This document shows, in pieces, positions 1 to 7,500 of a stretch of 16,910 nt of DNA. The notes under the pieces were generated by a model. That model saw only the letters and a list, made by a program, of their open reading frames with translations. It was not told the DNA's origin and searched no databases. This stretch comes from Tritrichomonas foetus (lineage: Eukaryota > Parabasalia > Tritrichomonadida > Tritrichomonadidae). The DNA is taken from NCBI GenBank assembly GCA_001839685.1, contig MLAK01000660.1, positions 175,434-192,343 on the forward strand. Direction: 5' to 3'. Position 1 is the stretch's first letter; each line of letters opens with the position of its first letter. A program made the position numbers and the translations under genes.

Positions 1-50
1 TGAATAATGAATAGATGTGAATAATGAATAGATATGAATAATGAAGATGA
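1..50. repeat. 17-nt tandem repeat, about 2.7 copies
   Basis: Units at 1-17 and 18-34 read TGAATAATGAATAGATG and the same with a final A. A third copy starts at 35 and diverges after 11 nt. The array probably extends left of the window. It lies just beyond the 3' end of the first minus-strand gene. No function can be assigned. Confidence 0.8.
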
Positions 51-68
51 TCTAGACTATTTATTATA

Positions 69-680
69 TTAAAAACAAGTTTGGCTTTGCTCCAAAATTT
101 TGTTTGTCTCCTTTTTTGCTTCACCGATGATCTTCCGACGATTCAAAAGCCACTCACTATGCTGCTTCTCCAGCTTTTCACGATCAGCGAGTATGGCCGT
201 TATCGCCTTTTCTATATTTCCTACATCTTCAATGAGACACTTTTCGATGCTTGTGTATTTCTGCTCAATGTATTCATTCCGATTTATGTTTTCTTCATTA
301 TGGTTTTGAATTTTGTCGGTTGGTGAATTTCCAATTTTGGGGTCTTTTTGGGAATTTGAACCTGATCGAGAATTCAGAGGCTCTATTTGTTCATTTGAAC
401 CATTTAAATTTGGATTATAGAAGTTTTTATTTCCGAATTTGGCGAGCGGCATTTTTTTGCTTGAATTTAGACTCAATTTATTCGCCCTTCCATTGCTTGA
501 CGGGCTGCATTGAAGAGGAGAGAATTGCATTCCAAGTTTGAATGAAGAGGCAGGCGATGATTGACGATTTTCCATATCAGAGTTTGAAGCAGGCTGATTA
601 AGGGTTGAAAGTTTACCGATATTTGAGGAGGTGTTTTTTTCGAGTGTTAATACTTGAACTTGGCCGGAGATATCATTCAT
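69..680 (-). CDS. Orphan protein, Ser/Asn-rich with C-terminal coiled coil
   Basis: This is a complete 203-codon frame from an ATG at 680 to a TAA at 69-71. I do not recognise the family. Residues 1-130 are low complexity, rich in Ser, Asn, Pro and Lys, with several Ser-Pro sites (SSPASS, FSPLQCSPSS, NSPTDK) that could be targets of proline-directed kinases. Residues about 133-198 look helical and charged (EKCLIEDVGNIEKAITAIL, then REKLEKQHSEWLLNRRKII), which suggests a coiled coil. There is no signal peptide and no membrane segment. The length and the coding-like composition without stops argue for a real gene. The opposite-strand frames over the same DNA are Phe/Cys-rich and look like shadows. 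A disordered adaptor that dimerises through its tail is a reasonable guess, but only a guess. Confidence 0.65.
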   Translation of the reverse strand: MNDISGQVQVLTLEKNTSSNIGKLSTLNQPASNSDMENRQSSPASSFKLGMQFSPLQCSPSSNGRANKLSLNSSKKMPLAKFGNKNFYNPNLNGSNEQIEPLNSRSGSNSQKDPKIGNSPTDKIQNHNEENINRNEYIEQKYTSIEKCLIEDVGNIEKAITAILADREKLEKQHSEWLLNRRKIIGEAKKETNKILEQSQTCF

Positions 681-706
681 TTGTCAGATCAAGATTGGTA
701 TTAACG

Positions 707-712
707 AAATGA
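707..712 (-). promoter_or_regulatory. Possible initiator (Inr) of the 203-residue gene
   Basis: On the minus strand this reads TCATTT, which fits the trichomonad initiator pattern TCA(+1)-pyrimidine-(T/A). The putative +1 A is at 710, 30 nt upstream of the ATG. Such 6-mers are common in AT-rich DNA, so this is weak. Confidence 0.22.
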
Positions 713-1198
713 GTCGTATTTCAGAAAACCTATTCAAAATAACTACAGTCATGAAGAAAAAAAAGAAAAATGATATTCAAAATAAAACTTTGCTTTCAAA
801 AAGAAATATTCAATGTATTATATTTTCTGGTCATGGAATAAAAATTTGAAATTGTTTTTAAAAATTAAATATACTATCAAAATTTACGAGATACTTTGAA
901 AAAGTGCAATCAAAAAGGATGAATAAAGAATTGAATTAACTATTCAAATTGAATGATAGTGGTTATTTATTTACAAAAAAAAATCATTTCAATATAACTT
1001 TTTTCAAAATATATGATATTTTTTCAGTATCATTCAAAGTCTAATTCAATAAGATTATTGAATTATGTTTGAATAAATTGAGGAATTCGTGATGAAATTC
1101 AATATGACTGACCTTCCCAATATTTTGATGGTATCGTTGTCGATCAAATAGTTTCTACCAATTATTATTGTGTGTCTGCATAATTCTGAGACAGATAA
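713..1198. other. AT-rich spacer with an 11-bp-arm inverted repeat
   Basis: No convincing gene is seen here. The part from about 720 to 1040 is very AT-rich with many ATTCAA/TTGAAT words. At 1042-1065 there is a perfect inverted repeat with arms TAATTCAATAA and TTATTGAATTA separated by GA. It lies in the 3' flank of the ankyrin gene. From 1058 to 1198 the minus-strand frame of the last ankyrin segment stays open for 47 more codons after the TAA at 1199-1201. Confidence 0.6.
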
Positions 1199-1957
1199 TT
1201 ATATACTACTAATTTTTCGAATTGGTGGAATAACTCCTGGATTGTAAATATATTTTCCGTTTTCACAAACAATACCTCTTGGTCCAAGCCCAATAATATC
1301 CTTTCCATCAGCTATGATACCTTTTTGAGATAACAAATAATTCACAACATCAACTCGATGATTCTCAGCAGCATAATGGAGAGCCGAAAGATAAATAAAA
1401 ATAAAATAACACCATAACCTAATTAAAAAACTGTTTTTGTTGTTTCATTCAAGTCAACACCTGGTTGTTTCAATAAAAATTTCAGCACTTTTAAATCCCC
1501 TTTTGAAGCTGCACAATGAAGTGGTGTTCGATTAAAATTAGAAAAAGTACTCCATTTGGTTAATAATTAAAAAAATTTTTGTTTGGATTGAATAATCGAT
1601 ATCTTTTCTTTTTTTAAGTTCCGAAAACGATTTCTTATCCTGGTGAAGAATAGCAATATGTAGTGGTGAATTTCCATAAGTATTTTTTAAAAAACTTCTG
1701 TGTGAATTTAAATGTAGAATAATTGTACAAACATTGACATTAACTTCTGGTTTCGAGAGTAAAAATTTAAGTATATGATACTGACTTAATTCAACTGCTA
1801 TGATTAAAGGAGTTTTATTAATCATAAAAATAAAACGCCATCTTGATCACTAACATTTAAATCAATATGCGGATGTTTCAAAAATAATTTTATTGTTTTC
1901 TCTGACGAATATCTTAATGCATCGATTAAGGGTGTTCGAAAAATAAAAGGTAAAAAC
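1199..1957 (-). pseudogene. 3' ankyrin repeats continuing the ankyrin gene, split by frameshifting AT-rich inserts
   Basis: Reading the minus strand through frame changes gives further good ankyrin repeats after residue 590 of the upstream frame. They are TPLIDALRYSSEKTIKLFLK then HPHIDLNVSDQDG (about 1936-1837), KTPLIIAVELSQYHILKFLL (about 1816-1757), NSPLHIAILHQDKKSF (about 1672-1625), RTPLHCAASKGDLKVLKFLL then KQPGVDLNETT (about 1530-1435), and SALHYAAENHRVDVVNYLL (1387-1331). The last runs to a tail ending RKISSI and a TAA at 1199-1201. Between them are inserts of about 19, 20, 42, 43 and 40 nt. Four of the five change frame and several bring in stops. Inside 1538-1825 the frame is open across the third insert. 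Either this is a decayed 3' end, leaving a truncated 621-residue product, or the inserts are removed from the RNA. The helices between inserts carry no stops, which is unusual for simple decay. Confidence 0.75.
1388..1957 (-). repeat. Five AT-rich inserts at the same phase of successive ankyrin repeats
   Basis: The inserts are at 1939-1957 (19 nt), 1817-1836 (20 nt), 1688-1732 (45 nt, about 42 of them extra), 1531-1579 (49 nt, about 43 extra) and 1388-1431 (44 nt). Extents come from comparing with intact repeats of the same protein, in which a fixed number of residues separates the end of one repeat from the next TPLH. Three of them share the plus-strand 10-mer AAAAATAAAA (1939-1948, 1826-1835, 1397-1406). 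The other segments share TTAAAAAA. The fifth insert contains GGTTATGGT (Gly-Tyr-Gly), the expected loop residues, so it may be two inserts flanking a fragment of loop. Confidence 0.6.
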
Positions 1958-3727
1958 ATGCTGATAGTTATAAGCATTTACATTAATTCCATCTTGTTTC
2001 AATAAAATTCTAGCACAATTATAGAAATTCTTTCTTGCTGCATAATGAAGTGGTGTGTTTCCATCATTATCTTTAGGACTGATGAAAACACCAGGTCTTG
2101 ATAAAATGATTTTAGTTGATGCAAAATGTCCATTTATGACGGCTAAATGTAATAAAGTGCAGTTGCCTTTAGTTGCACAATTAATATCAATATTTTTATG
2201 TTTAATTAATGTGTATAAAATTTGGTCATGACCAAAAATGGCTGCTGCTTGTACAGATGCATAATTATTACCATTTTTGATAGTAGCGAGTTTACTATTC
2301 ACACTATCAAGCAGTCTAGCTGTTCCAACACAGCCAAAATAAGTAGCTATATGTAAAGCTGTGTCATGATTGTTATCAATTCGACTACTGTTAATTTTAG
2401 GTCGTGATAATAAAAAATAAACAGCATCAAAACAACCATAACTACATGCAAAATGAAGTGGTGAAGATCCACTTGGATTAGGTGTATCTAAATCTACATT
2501 ATTTTCTTCAAGATAAAGTAATAAACCAACGTTATTTGATATTGCAGCATTAAAAGATAAAGCACCGTATTTTTGATCATATTCCGATATATTATTGAAT
2601 TTTTCTTCAGTTAACCATTCTAAAATCTCTTTTTGATGAAACTGTGCAGCAACTTGAGGGGTTCCGTTGAAAATTATAAATTGTTGCTGTTCTAAAATCC
2701 GAATAATTTCTACACTTCCCCCAGCAACAGCAAAATGAATCGTCGTGTAACCAGCTTCATCACTACTTTCAATATCGGCTTCATTAAGAAGCAAATATTT
2801 AAAACATTTAATTGAATTAAAAAAAGCAGCAATGTGAATTAAACGTGGCTTATATTGAAGAATTGGATAAGGAACGAAAGGCGAGCTTTCCATTATTTCT
2901 TCAATATTAAATAAAGGATTGGAACCAAATTCTTTAAGTGCTGAAATATCATCTCTTCTGATTGCATCAAAAATTGAATTGGGCTCAAAACCATTTTTTC
3001 GAAATTCATTATAAAAATCATTATTTGAGACTTCATTCATTTTGTTTTCTATTTCTTCATTATTCACTGAATCTTTTTGTGAGTTATCTCTGTTATTTTT
3101 TAAGAGATTCAATAAAAATAGCTTTTTTGCTAAATATTCAGGAAAAATCCAATTATTTTTTTCTTTCTCAAATATCTTCAATAGCGATTTAAAAAGTTTT
3201 TCATCTTCTATCAAAAGTTCTGGCGCAAACCAGTAAAGCAATAAACACAAATATTGAATAAATTCTGAATACAAATGCTTGACGTAGGAAATTCGATTGC
3301 ATATTTCTTTAGATGTGATTATGTTCATTTTATAGCAATGGTACAGAAGTGACAAATAAGGGGTCGCAATAATTAATGGTTCATTCATATTATAAGTTGA
3401 TGTCATATATTTGACAAGATACTCTTTCAGACTAGTTGGATCCTTTAATTGATCACAAAGGTGAAAAATAAACTTGGCATAAACTTCACTTTTTTTTGGA
3501 CGTATTCGATATGCCAAGATTAAATTAAACAAAAACTGCTGAAGCCTTGTGTATGCCTCAAGATCATATGATTCAAGAATAGTTTCTACAGCCACAAATA
3601 TGTTATCTTCTTGGAGATCAAGTAGAAGATTCTGAAGCCAGATGATAACATTTGCTTCTTTATTTGCCTCTTCGATTGTAAAATATACCTTTTTGCTTTT
3701 TTCAATACTGCTTTGAGAGTTCCCCAT
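1862..3727 (-). CDS. Ankyrin-repeat protein, trichomonad type, with possible N-myristoylation site
   Basis: This open frame has 621 codons from an ATG at 3727 to a TGA at 1862-1864. Residues 1-245 form a helical, hydrophobic-rich N-terminal region without ankyrin repeats (for example LLYHCYKMNIITSKEI), as in large trichomonad ankyrin families. A charged Asn/Glu linker covers about 210-235. From about 250 (SIFDAIRRDDISALKEF) to 590 there are roughly ten ankyrin repeats, the clearest being SSPLHFACSYGCFDAVYFLL (421-440), DTALHIATYFGCVGTARLL (455-473) and NTPLHYAARKNFYNCARILL (557-576). After residue 590 the frame leaves the ankyrin pattern, and the last ~31 residues (from HVFTFYF) look like frameshifted read-through. 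The real homology continues downstream in another frame. The protein begins MGNSQSS, a fit to the N-myristoylation consensus (Gly2, Ser6), so membrane attachment is plausible. The repeats would bind protein partners. The specific partner and role are unknown. Confidence 0.85.
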   Translation of the reverse strand: MGNSQSSIEKSKKVYFTIEEANKEANVIIWLQNLLLDLQEDNIFVAVETILESYDLEAYTRLQQFLFNLILAYRIRPKKSEVYAKFIFHLCDQLKDPTSLKEYLVKYMTSTYNMNEPLIIATPYLSLLYHCYKMNIITSKEICNRISYVKHLYSEFIQYLCLLLYWFAPELLIEDEKLFKSLLKIFEKEKNNWIFPEYLAKKLFLLNLLKNNRDNSQKDSVNNEEIENKMNEVSNNDFYNEFRKNGFEPNSIFDAIRRDDISALKEFGSNPLFNIEEIMESSPFVPYPILQYKPRLIHIAAFFNSIKCFKYLLLNEADIESSDEAGYTTIHFAVAGGSVEIIRILEQQQFIIFNGTPQVAAQFHQKEILEWLTEEKFNNISEYDQKYGALSFNAAISNNVGLLLYLEENNVDLDTPNPSGSSPLHFACSYGCFDAVYFLLSRPKINSSRIDNNHDTALHIATYFGCVGTARLLDSVNSKLATIKNGNNYASVQAAAIFGHDQILYTLIKHKNIDINCATKGNCTLLHLAVINGHFASTKIILSRPGVFISPKDNDGNTPLHYAARKNFYNCARILLKQDGINVNAYNYQHVFTFYFSNTLNRCIKIFVRENNKIIFETSAY

Positions 3728-3858
3728 TCCTGGAATGGGAGAAAATCAGAATTCTTCCAAAATTTGAAGCTCACAAAAATTCAGAAGCTCATACAATTCA
3801 TTCATTACGCTTTCTGAAAAGATTCTCAGAATTTTTCAAAAGCGAAAAATACTAATCG

Positions 3859-3904
3859 ACGATTATTAATCGTAGATAAATTTTTGAATAAACGTTTATT
3901 CAAA
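3859..3904. promoter_or_regulatory. Two adjacent perfect palindromes upstream of the ankyrin gene
   Basis: At 3859-3873 the arms ACGATTA and TAATCGT flank a single T. At 3883-3904 there is a 22-nt perfect palindrome with arms TTTGAATAAAC and GTTTATTCAAA and no spacer. They sit 132-177 nt upstream of the ankyrin ATG. Such sites could bind dimeric regulators or form cruciforms. The regulatory role is inferred only from position and symmetry. Confidence 0.4.
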
Positions 3905-4458
3905 TGAGAACGCTGAGTAAAAGTGATTTGATTTTCTTAAATGAAATACATTTCATATTTTCGTCAAATTATTCATCTAGTAATAGTGTGGTGTATGACA
4001 CAGAGTCAGGACTAGTCTAGAATTTCATTGAACTGTGATCAAAAATTATTGATATGTCTTTCAAACACAAAAACTGCTTTAATCATAGAATAGTAACATA
4101 ATATCATACAAAAAGTGTATTTATATATTAAAAAAGTATATATATTTTGATTTGTTTCCAATATTATGCATAATGAATGTCTATTATCATTTTTAGATAT
4201 ATCTATCATGAAAATCTATTTATTTGATGATCAAGTGAATAATGTACAACTGAGGAAAAATCCACTTATTACCCAAATTCCCTTTGGTAAAGTGATATTT
4301 GAGACAATTATTTGCTTCATTTTTTCTTTCAAAATAAACTCGAAGAATTGAGGAAACATTATCAAATTTGTATTTAAATCATTTTTACAATCATTCTACT
4401 CGACTTTGATTTAATCAAACACTTATTTTTTTCATATTTTGTGGTAAGCACTAATACT

Positions 4459-4478
4459 AAAAAAAAAAAAAAAAAAAA
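4459..4478 (+). repeat. Run of 20 adenines
   Basis: This is an uninterrupted A20 on the plus strand, about 80 nt beyond the stop codon of the minus-strand BEACH gene. It is the longest homopolymer in the window. It could be an ordinary slippage tract or the trace of a retroposed poly(A) tail, though I see no associated gene copy. Confidence 0.9.
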
Positions 4479-4558
4479 TGAAAAAATAAGAAGAGATTTA
4501 CTTTCATGTTTACTTATATACATCTAAATAAATAATAAAATATTACAGGATTGGATAT

Positions 4559-7500
4559 CTAAATCTGCCACAAGTAGACACTTCCTTTGCAGTCAACAGA
4601 TAAAAATTTATTCATTTCTTTATTCACATCAAATTGAATAATTTTGCAATCGTGAAGTTTTGCCATTTCTTTAAATTCTATTGTCTTTTCAATAAAATCA
4701 AGTTTTCCGAAATAAATCCTCCCATCTTTGTTACCAAAAAGCACAACTCTTCCGACTTGGCTGTTTGGTAAAGGAACTGCTTTCATTGCGGTTATTTCAC
4801 TTTTATTGCTTCTTGGGTAACTTCCCAAAACTTTTCCAGAAGAAGTGATCACGATGAGTATTTTCGATGTCGCTACCCAAATTATGTCAAATTTATCATC
4901 ATAAGAAATTGCCTCAATCTTATCTTTGTTATCCATATAAAAACTTTTACTGGCATTTACAGAACTAGTATTAGTTGCACTATTAGCGTTGTCAGGATTA
5001 GTGTTGTTGTTAGAAGTGTTATAGTTCGCGCATTTTAAGTGATTGATTCGGATTTTTCTGTAAATCATTTTCGAAAATATGTTCCAAAGAATGATTTTGT
5101 TATTTTCTGCAGAAATAGAAACCCAATAATCACCAGAAATTTCGCTTTGAGGGTAGCCTGAGAATGGCATTGTTGATTTATGTTCGATTTCAAATGGTTT
5201 TCCATCTTTGTAGAAAACTTGGTAAGCTTCAGAAATGCAAAGATAAGTGTCCACTACGATAAACAATCCATTACTTGATACTTTCAAATTTGTTGCATAG
5301 GCGAAATGAGGATTTACTGTTGTTAAATACAATGTGTTTCCTTTCTTTGATGTGATTCTTAATTCAATCGAATTTATTGTCACGGTGAACTGGTCTAAGC
5401 AGAGCTGTGACAATTTTGGAACTAAGATAATTTTATCTTTTGCAAAATATCCTAGTTTTTTGTTAGTAGTCATTTGGTGGCATTTTTTAGGTTTAAATAC
5501 ATTTACAAAACCAATATTTACATTTGTTTGTGGTTCACTTTTTATTTCTATCAATTGGTTGTGATTTACTTTTTCTGAAATAAAAGTTGCAATTAGTTTC
5601 TTTGTTTCATTTTTTTCAAGTTCGTTCCTCAAGTAGAAAAACTCTGAAGGATCATTAAAAAAGTCGAAACATCCATAAAAACTTAATGGTATTGAATCGC
5701 CATCAAATTGAACATTTTTTGGGAAATATGATAGAGGCGTGAGTTTCGTGAGTTTTATTTCATCAAAATGGTGTTGATGATTTTCTTTGAGTAGATTTGG
5801 TGCTATTGGATAGTTTTCTATAGATATAAAAGATTTTTTATTATTCATTCTAATTAAAAAGTCCAAAGCTGATAATTCACCATTACAGAATTTTTGAATT
5901 GTTACTACTTTTTTGATTTGGAAATTATTTTCTTTCAACTTCATTAGTTTCATGACATTATCTTTCTTTGTCAAAGAAACCATGAAATTCCCGCATGTAT
6001 AAGTATTAAAAATAAGGCATGAATCATTTAATTGTCGAATATTTATGATATCCAATGGTCGAAATGAAATTACGATTTTTGATGCAAACATTTCGGTCTT
6101 TCCCCAGTGTCCAATAAAAACTGATTCAATAAAGAAATGATTTAATGCAGTTTTTAGACTGGTTTGGAAATCTATATCTTCACCATTTGATGTCAATTGG
6201 CAATCGGCGATAATTTTGATATAGTCATTAAATAAAAATAGAACAGATGGGATATTTCCATAATATCTAGAGAGAATGCAATTTGTGATTAATAATGGTT
6301 GACCTAAATTAGCATTGCATTCATTAAACATTTTAATAATGCTTGGCTTGATATCTGATGAAACGCTGTATGAATACATTAAATTTTGTTTGTAAAGTTT
6401 AATTGGAATTGATCTAATGTTGACATCATTTCCGATGTCAATAAATGGATATGGAGAAGGTGTTAACATTTTTGGAATGGCAAGAGGATGAAAGAATGGT
6501 GCTAAATGTTCAACTTGTAATGGCTTTTTCTTTGTTTTCTTATTTTCATTTTGATTTTCATCTTTATTTATATCTTTACTTTCATCTTTAGCAAAATTCG
6601 TTTTCAAATTTTGATCACTTTCATGACAAAGATTAGTATTGAACGTACATTTGGTATTATTTAATAAAGAATGAGTGAATCTATTCCATTGATTTGATTC
6701 TTGTTGAATTAAAAATGAAGTACACAAATATTTCAAAGTTTGTGAAAAAAGCCGTGATAGCAAAAAGTGTTTTGCGTTTGAGCGAAATTGGAACTGTGTA
6801 ATTTCATATGATAACATTCCTATTTCTACTGGAAATGTTGATTTTGTGTCTTTAATTGATGAGTAAAGTTGCTTGAAAGTTGTCTGAAAATCATTTGATT
6901 TTTGTTTCCATGCACCTTCAATCAATGAAAGAGATTTCATATCTTTTTCAATTGATTTGTTCATTATCTTTTCAAGTAATTGAGAGTTTGACCGATCAAG
7001 TTTGAGATAAGGAAGCAACTTTTTAAGAAATAGATTTAGGTGTTTCTTTTCATGATGTGATGCAATGAAAAATACGTAAAGCCAAGTTAATAATGATTTT
7101 TCTGACAAAATCAAAGTTGCGAACATTTGAACATGATTAGAGAACAAATAAAAAATATTTTGATAATGTGAAATTGAAAGAGATGAAAATAAAGATAGAA
7201 TGATTGGTTCAATCAATCCGGTATACTTGTTTAAAATAGATTGTCCATGCTTTGTTTGGATTAGTGTGGCTAATGTTAGAAGATCAGAAATAATAATTAA
7301 TGAGGATTCCTGAAGAGCTTGAAGACCAGTTAACACATGAAGGAATTGTAAAGTTTGTGTTGTTGAAAAAGTTAGTGAAAAACAATCGGCCAATCTATTA
7401 ATAATCGAATGAACAAATATGGGAGTTAATGGATCAACATGCTGAGGACTTCCAAAAACGAACTCAAAAAAGAAAGAATATAAAAGTTTGGTTAAATTTG

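Larger units (their letters stand above)
3728..4558. other. Spacer between the ankyrin and BEACH genes
   Basis: This holds the 5' flank of the ankyrin gene and the 3' flank of the BEACH gene. Apart from the two palindromes at 3859-3904 and the A run at 4459-4478 I see no structured element. A 61-codon plus-strand frame at 4166-4351 has no recognisable family and is not called. Confidence 0.6.

Noticed and set aside
1..50. The left-edge tandem repeat as a CRISPR array
   Set aside because: The units are contiguous with no spacers, and the genome is eukaryotic.
81..541. Several plus-strand frames over the first gene
   Set aside because: They are Phe/Cys/Ile-rich mirror frames of the minus-strand orphan gene, overlap each other in different phases, and have no independent support.
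3586..3774. An alternative minus-strand start at 3774 (MSFKFWKNSDF...)
   Set aside because: It lies in a different frame from the ankyrin protein and closes early. The ankyrin frame has its own ATG at 3727.
1042..3904. The ankyrin gene as a mobile element bounded by inverted repeats
   Set aside because: The flanking palindromes share only the 10-nt word TTTGAATAAA, each is symmetric by itself, and there is no transposase or target-site duplication in view.
4166..4351. A 61-codon plus-strand frame in the spacer (MHNECLLSFLDISIMKIYLF...)
   Set aside because: Composition fits chance translation of AT-rich DNA. I recognise no domain, and there is no clear promoter-like site.
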